Of a stretch of DNA of 64,000 nt, positions 50,481 through 62,515 are shown in pieces. The number at the start of each line of letters is the position of its first letter. The stretch's first letter is position 1. Location: positions 1 to 64,000 of the forward strand of contig QVRM01001507.1 in the NCBI GenBank assembly GCA_003439945.1, read 5' to 3'. Source of the stretch: Dermanyssus gallinae. Taxonomy: Eukaryota; Arthropoda; Arachnida; Mesostigmata; Dermanyssidae. The notes beneath the pieces were generated by a model. That model made no database searches. It was not told the DNA's origin and worked only from the letters and a program-made list of their open reading frames with translations. The position numbers and the translations under genes are program-made.

Positions 50481-51156
50481 ACGTGACCGCTGGCGTCGAT
50501 AGAGCTAGTTGCTGTTGCCTCTGTGCTTACTACGGTCGCTACTAATCGTTGTTGTTGTTGTTCTATGCGGTGTTTTCAAACGGATATTGTTGCTCTTCAT
50601 TGCTGTTTATTTGTTACTGCGGCTGTGTTGTTGACGTCATAAGCTCGTTACTGTCTTGTGGCAGTATGCTATTCTGTTTCATTCGATCGAGCTGAAAGCA
50701 ACACCACAGTGTTCTTATATAGTAGGTGCCTGCTTGACGTATCAGGCGTAATACAGATCTTTGTCTGGTTCGCGGTTCGGTTTGCGCGGTTATCGAGCGC
50801 GGAATCGACAGCACTGCCGAATCGACGAATAAGCAAAGTCCGCTTCCTTGTGTTATCATCTATCGGGAACTTTTCTGTACGGTACCAATCTGGTCTGGTA
50901 ATGCATACCATACATCTACCAAGAAGCAAGACAAGGTATTATTATGCTAATTAACTTAGTGTGATTTGCTCTGCGCTTCACAATGCAATTAAATTTTTAC
51001 GCACTTACAAAATTAAGTAGTGCAACATTTTTTTTTTCTGCTCTATGCCGCTGGTGCTTCTTTTCGTAAAAGCTTTTTCTGGTTACGACCGACACCCCTA
51101 TAACGACTGGCTTATCATAAAATGAAAATTACGGAAACGAAAACGCTTATGGTTTG

Positions 51157-51157
<1 letters not shown>
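50481..51157. other. Unannotated
   Basis: Nothing recognised. Confidence 0.4.

Positions 51158-51198
<41 letters not shown>
51158..51198. repeat. (TA)n array
   Basis: Uninterrupted TA run. Confidence 0.96.
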
Positions 51199-52048
<850 letters not shown>

Positions 52049-52225
52049 CAGACATCATATTTGAAAAATTCACGGCAGATATTATTCTTGTCCTATATAG
52101 AGAGAGTGGCAGTTGGCCTGCACATAGTAAATTAAAAAAAACTTGCCGCACAGCCATTTGTTGTCTTGTGTACTGAAGCTTTTTGCGTTTTGCTGTTCAG
52201 TGTTTATGGTCGTAGCCATAATCTA

Positions 52226-52273
52226 TTTATCTGTTTCCCATATCAATCAGAATTGATATGGAAAACAAATAAA
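52226..52273. repeat. Hairpin with 22-bp arms
   Basis: Arms 52226-52247 and 52252-52273 pair with two mismatches around a 4-nt loop. Confidence 0.88.
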
Positions 52274-52757
52274 TTGATAAAACAATCATAACTGATATTC
52301 ATAATATTCCCATAGTTGTTCATGATAGTAATAAAAAGAGATATATACGTCGGCTCTTCACGCTAGCGCTATTGCAATTTTGTTACTCTAAACTTCTACA
52401 TGTTGGCTGCACGCTTGTTGCGGATGCTTGAGCCAACTTGACTATTAGCAGAACGTACGTCAGATCAGGTGTACCGTATTGGTCGAATCGACGGTTATCA
52501 CGTCTGTCCATCCACGGCGGATAACATTAGAGTTGTCTAACACCTTGGCTTGGCTCAGGCACAAAAGCCTATAGCATTACACTGTCGACGAACAGCGCCA
52601 AGCCAAAGCGTCGTTAGACAACTCCGCTATTATCAGCAACGGAACAACGACGTGATACACAACCGTACGATAGGCAAGTACAGTAATTGTCCTATGTGGC
52701 CTAAGAGTACGATTTGGTGCCAAAACGCTATGCGTTTTTACTGTATCGACGCATGTA

Positions 52758-52758
<1 letters not shown>
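52274..52758. other. Unannotated
   Basis: Nothing recognised. Confidence 0.4.

Positions 52759-52806
<48 letters not shown>
52759..52806. repeat. (TA)n array
   Basis: TA run immediately before a LINE fragment. Confidence 0.96.
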
Positions 52807-52811
<5 letters not shown>

Positions 52812-52829
52812 CAGGGATTCTGCTTCAAC

Positions 52830-53520
52830 AAACAGCTTAGCGTTAATGCACTTAAGACAGAAGCGATCAAGTTTGGATCAAGGAGGGCGATAAGCCACCC
52901 ACGATAGACTTCAGACTCCGACACCCCCATATAGATAACGTAAGCTAATACTACTACAAGGGCAATGACCTTATAGTCAAAGGAACAGCATTTTGAACTC
53001 AAACTCGCTAAAAAAAGCATTTCGGCTTTGGCAACAATTTGCGGCGACTTGACAATCGGACAGCTGGAATATCTTGATAAGGTCAAAGCAAGCTTACTGG
53101 AAAAAGGTTTCCGGTTAGCCCGTGCGGTTAAAGCGCGCAACGGTCTGGTCAACGCACTCTTGGGTATTCTACAATTTATCGAAATCAAGTGCCGCGTTTT
53201 CGCCTCTCTCAACCCCGCTTATTAGGAATTCAAGACACGTCTCTCTGAGAAGATGCGACAAGTACCTAGCGATTTCTACAATACGCAGGCAATGAAATTT
53301 CAGTCCTGGAAGGACACTTTATAAGAGCTCCATCATCAACAAGGTCACCCTATATGATGTTCATGGCTCCCATCACAAGCTCTGTAGAGTTTTTCATTGG
53401 CCGGAGAGGGGCTGTCTATGCAATTCTTGCGCTGATGGGTGCACACTGTAGCATTTTGATATTTGCCGAGCTTCGAACCGCCTTTGACAGCAACCCGGTT
53501 CTTGATATTACGTTTTTAAC
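52830..53520 (+). pseudogene. LINE fragment: post-catalytic region and C-terminal knuckle
   Basis: LSVNALKTEAIKFGSRRA near 52840-52890 is the KTE motif downstream of the reverse-transcriptase catalytic site. ELKLAKKSISALATICGD and YLDKVKASLLEKGFRLARA (53000-53120) fit the following region. In another frame DVHGSHHKLCRVFHW leads into C-x2-C-x7-H-x3-C at about 53420-53465, with one stop inside, matching the spacing at 31098-31150. Stops and frame changes show it is dead. Same family as the 30855 fragment, probably. Confidence 0.62.
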
Positions 53521-53829
53521 TGTTTTAACACAATCTAACATTATACCAAGTTAGTAAAATCTAATAATAACCTAAGACCTAATAATCTAAGGAGCCAGCA
53601 ATCAATCATTCCAAAATCCGTGGCCGTTATGAGTTCGTAAACGGATTGTTTGCCTGGCGGATGGCAAAATAAGCGCATACAAATTGTAGTACACAACCTT
53701 TATGTGATAGAAAGATTCTATATTTAAAAAATAAAATATGCTCTACCCTATATTTTACCTTGGACAACGCGTTTGAGTCATAATATACTGAGAGGTGTTT
53801 TAATTAAATGTACAAAACGACACTGTGAG

Positions 53830-54045
53830 CATAATTGAAATACTTAGTCAAAAGTAATCACCAGAGACCTGCGCACAACTATCCCACTGTTTCTCGAGCC
53901 AAATGATTTTCTACTGCCAGAGTTCCTGCGGCCAAGATAAAAGAGCCAGTCCTCTACTGTGTCCTCCAATTCGTCGCCCAGGACGAAGCGTCTCCCTTCG
54001 AGGTGCTTCTTGACAAGCCAAATTATTGGACATCGCAAGGCAAAG
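53830..54045 (-). pseudogene. Mariner-type transposase C-terminal remnant
   Basis: On the minus strand LVKKHLEGRRFVLGDELEDT and VEDWLF, then in a shifted frame WPQELWQ and SGDYF, resemble the end of mariner-family transposases (KHL-GRRF, WL, FF--GI-KL--RW-KC, GDY). No catalytic residue remains. A poorer match than the copies at 18657 and 61513. Confidence 0.55.
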
Positions 54046-54771
54046 CGTCTAGTCTGTAAGGCGGATGTTTAAGTCTTAAATACGTGTTACAGTGCTAACT
54101 CCATTCGCTGTTTTTTTGCGGTTCGCTGAGCTTCTGTGGAGCGGACCACTGAGCGGACGCATTCCGGTAACCAAACTTGTCGTACGCAGTCGCCTTGGTG
54201 TCACTCACGATACACGCGAGCACCTACGTCACGTATACAGAGCATCTGATACTCGGCTACTACTGTTTCCTGCAGGAAACAAGGTGTCGTCGAGTCAAAT
54301 GCCGAATGTCTTGTCTGCGTCTTGCGAACTCAAAAAAAATGTGGGTTTGGTTTTTGCGCGGTACCGACTAGATGACCATCAATGGCCTATCTAGCGCCCA
54401 GTGTTCCTACTGTTAATACTGTCGCTGGTAGGCTTGTTAAAATGGCTAAACTGAAGATCTTCTTCTAGGGAACATGTGTGATGTCCTCATTTGCCCCAAG
54501 TAGCTTTAATGAGCTATCATTTAGCAATACGCATTTGGCAAGCAAAACGTTATTGACCTAAAACATTCTCTTCATGACACATGCATACAATTGACAAACT
54601 GCGGTCTATTTACTGATAGCCTTTTCTGCAAATTGCCCTGAATGGTTACAATTATTTGAAATAATTTTAGAAAATATTTGTTTTTGTTTGAAAAGTGTAA
54701 TTTTAGAAATTTCAAGCTCAATGAAGAATTACCGAATTTAAATAAATTTGCTGTCCGGAGAAGACGGCCCC

Positions 54772-54809
<38 letters not shown>

Positions 54810-55490
54810 GCTAAAGAAATTCGAATCTAACTATGCTAAATAATATTCCGTCGCCTGCTGCATGGGGCAATCCTCTCGGTCTTGTAGTAGCGGTTGTGAC
54901 GTCACCAACTGGGCGGAGCATATAATTTGTGACGTCATTACTAGGCTCCGCTTCTTCCTCCGTATTGGCGATGATGACGTCATGAACTAGAAAGGTCTGA
55001 AACGACTCGTCTAGTTTTCCCAATGAATAAATGTAATCGAAGGAAGAGAGAAGCCACGTAGGGATTAACCGTTAGTCACGTGAACTAGACCGCTTGTACC
55101 GTCTCGATGCATTCAGCCACCCGACCCACCTATAGTGCTGGTGATGATAAAGTTATAAATAGACCTATATAGATCGCTGCGCAACATTAACTCAGACAGT
55201 TTAGCGTTTATATTTGACACTGTGATCTATGATCTATTTGTAAAAATAAAAAAATGCTAAGTTGTTTAAGATTATACGAACCTTGTTTCATACACAAGAT
55301 TGGTTCATGTTGGAATTATGCTTTGGAAATTTGTTCCAAATGCACAACATTGGTTTATGTTCTTCTGTTCTGTTTTTTTTTGTATATAATTAATTGTATA
55401 TAAAGTTTTATTATAATTTAGAAGAATATATATAATGCTTCACGGCGTTGCTGCTCGTCGACCTAGTTGCTCCTTCTGCGCGCCGTAGCC
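54046..55490. other. Unannotated, with (TA)n at 54771-54810
   Basis: No gene recognised. The minus strand upstream of the mariner remnant does not show the rest of the transposase. Confidence 0.4.
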
Positions 55491-55493
55491 GCT

Positions 55494-55860
55494 CTATCGC
55501 TCATGCCCGTGAGGAAGTCCTGCCCGCCCCCTGGCGCGAAGGTCCGGGTCTATCCAGTCTCTCATAGTTCCGAGCACTGAGGTCGCGTTACCTCTTTGGA
55601 TCTCCAGGGACAGTCGCTGGGAGAAGAAGGCGTGCGCCCTCTTGTCCATCGTCGCCTGCCGTAACGCGTCGCCAATCTGAGAGATCAATGTTACCGTGAG
55701 GGGCCCAGGGCCACCCATCGTCTCGAACGCGAATGGCGAAAAGTGGTGCGCCCGACCTAGGTCCGCACACTTTCTTATCTTTGAGGTCTCAGCTCGCGAA
55801 ACGGCAGTCCCCGGGCAGGACGCGCCGGGACCGACATGGGAAGGGGTTCTGTTCTGTTGT
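55494..55860 (-). pseudogene. GC-rich 5'-truncated LINE terminus, restriction-endonuclease family
   Basis: Open on the minus strand for about 120 codons without a stop: SRAETSKIRKCADLG, HHFSPFAFETMGG, ISQIGDALRQATMD, FFSQRLSLEIQRGNATSVLG, then a basic tail RARGRAGLPHGHER and stop. This is the same C-terminal module as 8667 and 17460 but a different lineage, with markedly higher GC than its surroundings. Homology fades at about 55860, the 5' truncation point. There is no (AAT)n tail. No disabling mutation is visible in the remaining part. Confidence 0.78.
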
Positions 55861-56037
55861 CAATAAATCAATTAAAAATCAAGTGTCCGATAGCAGAAGT
55901 AGCTCTTGAATACACCAGACGGGAGGCTTCGCAGTTGCCTTGTCGTTTGGTTTCTCATAGTCGCGTTCTCCCGTGACTTCTAAGCAAACTGCTGTGTTGC
56001 ACAGGTCACATAGATATATATATATAAGGGCGATTAT

Positions 56038-56325
56038 AACCGTATGTACTTTTTATGGTTTAGTCAAATTCGGCAATTTTTTCTAATGGAAAGAGGGGCG
56101 GAAGCCTTCACGATCAAAAGCGTAAACTTTGCCATTACGGTTCGCCCAAAAAACTATCATCAGACAATAGCAAATTTAGTGCTTACTTTTTTTCGTACCA
56201 GAGTTACGGTGCTGCGTAACTAAGCGTTCAGAACCGTAAAATTTGGCAAAGACATTTCCGCCCCTCCTCTCATTGGGAATTAATATTTTCTTGCCGAGCT
56301 CTATTAAACCTCAAAATATGCACTT
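56038..56325. repeat. MITE-like foldback repeat, copy 2
   Basis: The ends are inverted copies: 56044-56105 (ATGGTTTAGTCAAATTCGGC, then AATGGAAAGAGGGGCGGAA) pairs with 56325-56258. The centre (56138-56226, AATAGCAAATTTAGTGCTTA) is shared with 41560-41650. About 290 bp, noncoding. Confidence 0.8.
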
Positions 56326-56339
56326 AAAGCTCTGAAACA

Positions 56340-56448
56340 CCCTTGCTGAAGGCAGAAATGCTAGCCAGTATGCATGTCTTCACTTTTGATATGGCCGTCA
56401 AAAAAACTTAGTTACTCGGCAATTACGTAACGCAGCACCATCACTTTT
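56340..56448. repeat. Inverted partial block of the foldback family
   Basis: The stretch at 56397-56448, read on the minus strand, matches the GGTGATGGTGCTG...TACGTA block of 41625-41645. Confidence 0.6.

Positions 56449-56541
<93 letters not shown>
56449..56541. repeat. (TA)n array inside the foldback family
   Basis: About 90 bp of TA between foldback-family blocks. Confidence 0.96.
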
Positions 56542-56542
<1 letters not shown>

Positions 56543-56574
56543 TATCAATTTACTATTACCTAAAAATTGTCTTC

Positions 56575-56815
56575 TGGGCGTACATTTTTGGTCGCAATGG
56601 CAACGGTTCTGAACGTGACAGTTTCAACGTAAGTCATAACAACGTATCAATTTTGCTTAATCCGGCTATTCGCCTTTCGCTAGCTTGCATCGGGTGTCAT
56701 TCAGATTATGCAGAATTTTACACCAAACCGCCGGTATGCTCGGTTCCTTCATGCATTGACTGGTTCCACCGCAAATGTAGATTTTGCACAACTATGTAAG
56801 AGAACAAAAGCAGAA
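56575..56815. repeat. Foldback-family blocks, copy 3
   Basis: 56580-56692 matches 41660-41790 in direct orientation (TTTTGGTCG.AATGG, CGTAAG.CATAACAAC, TTCG.TA.GC). 56728-56815 matches 41492-41400 inverted (TTCCTTCATGCATTGA). The order differs from 41 kb, so this is a mosaic. Confidence 0.75.
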
Positions 56816-56843
56816 TAACTACTCTTTGTAAAATTTCATCTTC

Positions 56844-56847
<4 letters not shown>

Positions 56848-56891
<44 letters not shown>

Positions 56892-57125
56892 CAATGTAAT
56901 GCTTCATTTTCTGTACAATATACGCATATAAACAACGGAACGTTTACGTGTTTGTATTTGGCGTACACAGTGGCTGTCACAATACGATCTAACACATCGC
57001 TCTCCTTGCTCCGAGGGCGCGTGGGGTACGGGGGGGGGAGCGCGAAACAGGGAGAGAGAGAAAGAAGGGGATGGAGAGAGAGAGGGGGTGGAGAGAGAGG
57101 GGGATGGAGAGAGAGAGCACGCGCG
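56848..57125. repeat. (CT)n(TA)n and a GA-rich tract
   Basis: CT then TA at 56848-56891; purine-rich GAGAGA/GGGATGG units at 57045-57120. Confidence 0.92.
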
Positions 57126-57868
57126 CAGATAATGTAATGACCGTCATCGCGTGTATTGTAATTATGACGTTTTTATTGGACGACTTCGGACGACTACAAC
57201 AACAACTACTATTACTACTACTACTGCTACTAGTACAGCTTTTTGTCTTTTTTTAATATTCTTATAATTATTATCTCATCATATCTACTGGCTGGCCTAC
57301 CGGACGCACGAGGCGACCACCACGACCACTATCACCACCACCACCGGTTGTTCAGAATCGTTGTGAATATCATCGAAAGGAAGAGAGCCACAGTAACAGC
57401 AGGCTGACAATCGTCGTATATCGGAGAATAGGAGAAGGCTAGACACGCACTGTCCTTCTGTATGTCTGTGCGTCTGTCTGTCTATCTGTCTCTTCGCCTG
57501 TCCAACATAGATACAGAAGCATCAACAGAATGAACACGGCTAAGAGACAGGCTGACCGCCGAAAGAAAGTGAGAGAAATGTGGGGGCGAAAAAGCCTGAC
57601 GTGCGTGTGGGGTTTGGCTGGGGGGTAGTCGAAATGCGGTCAGTCACTAGTGACAACGGCCACTATGGCAGCAATTTCGCCTACTGCTACTACTACTACT
57701 AATTCTACTACTATTATGACTACCACGACGCCATCAGTGAGAGCCGGCGGTGGCGCAACCGTTGAGACGCCGACACGCTCACCACCGCCCGCGCCATTTG
57801 GCTTACCGTAACCGGTTACACAAATATCATTCGAGTAGAGATAAGTGAGATAAAGTAATAGACATTGC

Positions 57869-57914
<46 letters not shown>

Positions 57915-58028
57915 GTATATAACGGGAGCGAGCGAAAGAGGGATATAGTATAGGATTTACAATTTGTCACTTCTAATCACTCCCTATCATTCTCGTGTCA
58001 ATTTCACACACACAGACACACAAACGCG

Positions 58029-58060
<32 letters not shown>

Positions 58061-58980
58061 ACACAAGTATGTAAATATGATAGGTGTGAAATTATAACGA
58101 GAACGAGAGGGATAGATAAGAAGTGAAGCATCGTACCTAAGTCGTCGTCGAACGCGAACTACATGAATCCGTTATCGTGTTTTTGTTCTCCGACTACTTA
58201 TCGTTCAACTTTAGACATGCGGTGAGTGCTTATCTCAGCAATATCTTACAAATACATTTCACATATATATGACTCGAACAAGTTATAGACTAGTCGTTAA
58301 CTCGAATAAGATCTTGTATAAGGCCGCCGTTGTGTGGCGCACTGTGTGCACTGCGGTGCATCGCAAGATTCAACCGACGGACGAAATTCTGTACAATAAG
58401 AAGTCAATCAACGCGTAGCATGTATAGATGTGTAGAAATGTTGATCTTGCTTTTCTTTTGCAGAATAAGGGGCAAATAGATCATGTTTTCTAGCCATATC
58501 TCCCCATTCACATATAATTGTATGCCATCAAGAAAAATTGGGGTGCAAATAAACTGGCGCTGGTACGCCATTGTGAAAGCTGGCAACCCTGTCAATCCAG
58601 TCCTTACAACTTAACTTAACTCGACACTACTCCAATCACAAAGCTATGGCTTTTTTTACTCTGGCAGTGGACAAAGCTGTCTCCTGCTTAGTGGTCTGAC
58701 TGCGTAATAACATACTACTAAATAGTACTCCTTGCGATTAAACCTTGCGTATATCCACAGGTAGATACTGAGCTATAAGCGTAATAGGCGTTTAAGTGAA
58801 ACACTTTTGAATTATAAAATATTAGATCAGATGCGCATTTGATTAATTCTGTATATGTCTATATATACAATACAGAGGCGTGTGATTCCATTTTTAATGA
58901 CCGCACGGTGCGGCTAATAACAACGTATCTCGTCTACTGGCACACATGACACTTTAAGAAAAAAAAATTACGTTTTAACG
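57126..58980. other. Unannotated, with (TA)n arrays and a foldback
   Basis: TA runs at 57870-57920 and 58028-58057, and CTA/ACT runs at 57200-57233 and 57680-57712. Imperfect inverted arms (about 57977-58009 and 58086-58131) flank the second TA run. No gene recognised. Confidence 0.42.
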
Positions 58981-58999
58981 CAAGAGCTATCATTACAAA

Positions 59000-61145
59000 T
59001 GAAATGTGACCATACGGTTATACTTGCTGGTGACTTTAATCAGCCAGAATTAAATTGGGATACGCCCAGCGTGTTACGACCCTTAAACCGCATGTTACCG
59101 AAGCAACACGTGTTGGCAGTCAACGCAATTTGCTACTCGCCGTTATGCTTTGCAACGATGATTTAGTGGACGAAGTTGCGGTGCGGCCAAACCGCCTGTT
59201 CTCTGATCATCGTATGGTGGAGTTCGTCATAACGGATTGCAAGCATCCCAAGCAAACGTCAAAAGCCAAATTGGATTACAAAAAGGGAATTATGATGCCA
59301 TGAAACTGAATTCGACCTCACAAACTGGACCAGATACTTTCAAGGTTGCTTCTCCGTGGACTTTAAGTACACCAAACTTATTGAGTATGTGCACTTTCTA
59401 ATCCAACTACATTTATATACACAGCGAACCTGCCGCATATCTTCAATTGACAGACATGTACGTGCTCTTTAAGCAGACTTTGATTGCGAGGTAGAGGAGC
59501 ACAACATTTGACAGCTTCAGAAAAAAAAAACTAAACAAAGCATGCACTCGACAGAGGACTCTAGAAGAGAACACGCTGTTATTTGAAACAGCGATGTAAA
59601 CTCAATCCACCGATATGTCCGCAAACGAATTGCAGTTCGTGACAATCTGGCGTCCATCATGCGACCCGATGGTTCATTAGCTTCCGATGATTACGAAAAA
59701 GCAGAATTAATAAAAAACACATTCGCACAAACCTATTCATCGGATGATGAGCTACGTTTGCGAGATTCGGGAGTTACCCATGCTCCGGGTGGTTCTGTCG
59801 ACTTAGTGGTCGTGAATGATGTCGACCTCACATCCGAAAATCCGTTGAAGTAGTTAAGGGGCCTGAGATTTAAGACAAGCGATACCCCAGATGGGGTGCC
59901 GTTAATCGTGTTCAAGCAGCTTGACATCTCGATATGTCACCCCTTAAGCTTGATATTTCGTCGATCGCTTGAAGATTCGATTGCCCCGGAGATTTTTTAA
60001 CGGCGATTGTTAGCCCAGTACACAAGCGGGGAAATAAGTCAGACCCCAAGAATAAGCGAGCGATTTTGCTCACTGTTAAGGCTTTTAAACTGTTAGAAAG
60101 CGTAATTTCCGTAGCTATATATCAAAGCGCCGACAAATAAGAATTGATCACTAAAGCACAATTTGCTTATCGTCTCGGTAGAAGCTGCACACTCCAACTT
60201 TTGGAGACGCAGTTTGACTGGGCGGAACATGTATATGCATCAAAATGGTTTGTACGTTATATACTTTGATTTTAAGTCCGCTTTTGAACAAGAACACACA
60301 GTACACTATTTAAGATATTGTCTAAATTTGGAGTAGGCACTAAAATAGTTGCATGGATAAATGACTTGCTACGTGAGCGAAACTTCTATGTACATGCTCA
60401 TGATCTTCTCTCTGAGAAGGCTAAAGCCACCTCTGATTTCCCTTAAGGAACCATTCTTCTACAAGTGGTCCGTCTCGCTCGATCTGAAACTATCGGTGGC
60501 AAAGTGCGTGGTACATCACTTTGGTAACGGAAATGCAGAATACAGTTAAACAATCGGTGGCCATCATTTTGCTTTGAAAAACTGATCAGAGACCTTGGTA
60601 TAATGACGTCTGTTATTATGAAGTAGACAGAACACGTAACAGACATCGTTTAAAGAGCAACACAGAGAGCGAATCGGATTACACGTCCATTAACACTTAG
60701 GGATCCACATATATACTCAAAACTATTTGAGGTGCATGTACTACTTATAATAACATAGCAGCCCCACTCTGACACCTATGTCTGAAGAAAGATCAGCGAC
60801 TCCTGGACAAGATATGCGGCAAATACCGACGAAAAATGTATTGCCTATAAATGTGGAATCCCACGTGATGACGTTCAGATTCCCAACATATTGGAAAATG
60901 TGCGAAAAATTGCTGGTGATACTCTCGTAAATATTGAGAAAAGTCATACCGAAGTGATGTTAAAGATGTTCAACATCATCCATACGACGACGCGCCGTAC
61001 GAAGAGTATTCTTCCAAAATTTGTAACGACAAAACTAACTCTGAACCATATGTTCCCATGGAGACTAACCCGCTAACTCCACGGAAATGTGATGTTAACA
61101 GACTAAATATTTCCGTGAATAAAGCATATATATAATGATTGATTG
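59000..61145 (+). pseudogene. Degenerate CR1-like LINE, endonuclease to 3' end
   Basis: Endonuclease: GDFNQPELNW at 59029-59058 and, after a frameshift, RNLLLAVMLCNDDLVDEV and LFSDHRMVEFVI (SDH at 59202-59210). Linker and reverse transcriptase: NTFAQTYSS near 59720, DTPDGVPLIVFKQLD near 59880, ERFCSLLRLL (degraded S-LL) and YFDFKSAFE at about 60261-60290, then DLKLSVAKCVVHHFGNGN near 60480-60535 and TIGGHHFAL. The C-terminal region (KCGIPRDDVQIPNILENVRK) leads to AATAAA near 61121. The order and motifs are those of CR1/L2-type LINEs with an apurinic-type endonuclease. Several frameshifts and stops make it inactive, and the YADD segment appears to be deleted. It is the longest LINE copy in the window, about 2.1 kb, truncated upstream. 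Confidence 0.82.
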
Positions 61146-61162
61146 ATTAATATATTGTTTGC
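61135..61162. repeat. ATTGATTGATTAAT tail shared by two abutting LINEs
   Basis: A short (GATT)n run lies between the plus-strand CR1-like LINE and the minus-strand LINE end. It fits the minus-strand element tail (AATCAATCAATC), because the 39045 copy has CAATCAAT at its end. Confidence 0.6.
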
Positions 61163-61467
61163 TTGGCATGTATACCTAAATACACATGTCACCCTTTTAT
61201 ATCAGGGGCGCTTAGAGCGGCAGCATATATATTACCTACGCATCCATATAATCCATGTCTACTTCAATACCTACTGAGTATTTGCTTTCCATTGTGACAA
61301 CCTCTTCTTTGTAATATCGACCAGGTCATTTCTAACATTTGGTCCTAGAGCTAGGGCCTCCGACAGCTCTATATCTCTGCTCCCCCCTAAGGCTATACAT
61401 TCTTCAATAATATGTTCGATTGATTCATTCTCTAGCCCACATGCTCGACATTCTGTACTTTGCCCCT

Positions 61468-61470
<3 letters not shown>
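61163..61470 (-). pseudogene. LINE C-terminus with intact zinc knuckle plus 3' UTR
   Basis: The minus strand reads STECRACGLENESIEHIIEE then C, a C-x2-C-x8-H-x4-C knuckle with no stop, then LGPNVRNDLVDITKKRLSQW and KANTQ stop near 61290. The noncoding part continues to about 61163 and matches 39170-39255. Truncated on its 5' side at the TA array. It lies tail-to-tail with the CR1-like LINE. Confidence 0.78.
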
Positions 61471-61501
<31 letters not shown>

Positions 61502-61513
61502 CTATATATATAT
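61469..61513. repeat. (TA)n array
   Basis: TA run with one TAAATC interruption, separating the LINE end from the mariner end. Confidence 0.95.
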
Positions 61514-62515
61514 ACGAGGGCGAATCGGCAAGTTCTATTGCTTTGAATTTTGCGGCGTGGTCTAGGGGACTAGTGCGCTAGTCATGGTTGTCATCTACCG
61601 GGGTACCGCTGGGTCAATCTTTCGTTGTTGATCGAATTGTTGATTGAACGATGTTCATTGACAATAGACGCTAAATCGAATACCGCAGAAAGTGAGCGGC
61701 CATGCTGCCACAAGGGCTCTTGGGAAAACTTTGGATACCCCCACACGGCCGGCTGCTGGTATATTGCAGGTATGGAGACCGCACTGTGATCCCAAGCCCG
61801 TAAGGGACGTGAGATAGTCTAAAAAACAACACTTGATTATTTTGCTTCGAACCACTATTCATCAGCTACACAAGCAAGTTTTTGGCAATTTCTAAGGGGC
61901 CGATAGTGTAGAGAAACTGCCCCTAGATCTGTGTTAAAAAACAAATAATGTGTTCTAAAGTGGTGGAAATGTTACAAACTGCTTACAGTGATCAAGCAGC
62001 GTCCCGGAACACTGTGTATACGCAGTACCGTCGCAACGGACGTGAAGATTCAAAGATGGTACCCTTTCGGGAAGGCCTTCGACGTCAATAACAGAAGAAA
62101 ACGTTAAAAAAAATGGTGATATCATACTCAACATTCGCCAAATTACTATGACGTAGATAGCTCAGGAAATGGAGATATCTCATGGATCAGTTGTAACAGC
62201 CTTGACGAATGTTTTATGCGTCAGAGGACGGGCAGTGATGTTCGTTCCAAAAATGCTGAGTTTCCATCAAATGAAAGCCTGTCGGGAAATGTCCGAATTG
62301 GACTTTCAGGCGGTAGTAGAAAATTGCGCGAGAACGTCCGACACAAGAGGCCTGAGTTCCGAGAAAACAATTGTTGGAATCTCTACTGCGACAACGCACC
62401 GTCGCACATATCGTTACTGACGTAAGACTATTTGACAAAGAATTCGATTTATTTATTTTCGCAACCCTACTATTCGCCGAACCTGGCTTCGTGCGATTTT
62501 TTCCTGCACCACGGA
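61513..62515 (+). pseudogene. Mariner-type transposon with SINE insertion, internally deleted
   Basis: The left terminal inverted repeat starts TACGAGGGCGAATCGGCAAG at 61513. The transposase N-terminus begins after the SINE: CSKVVEMLQTAYSDQAASRN (about 61950), then GRPSTSITEENVKK in a shifted frame, EMEISHGSVVTALTNVL and FVPKMLSFHQ, the paired helix-turn-helix DNA-binding region. The first catalytic block (GDE) is missing. The second Asp is in LYCDNAPSHISLL (62390), the third in YYSPNLASCDFFL (62495), about 35 residues apart, as in DD34D mariners. Frameshifts and the deletion inactivate it. The 3' part is replaced by a LINE from about 62515. Confidence 0.85.
61554..61838 (+). mobile_element. 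tRNA-derived SINE, copy C, inside the mariner
   Basis: Box A-like TGGTCTAGGGGACTAG near the start and box B-like GGGTCAATCTT near 61610, with the same body as copy A (CATGGTTGTCATCTACCGGGG, GCGGCCATGCTGCCACA, GATAGTCTA). It is bracketed by an exact 7-bp duplication ATTTTGC (61547-61553 and 61839-61845), the expected target-site duplication, and lies between the mariner terminal repeat and its transposase. Confidence 0.85.
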
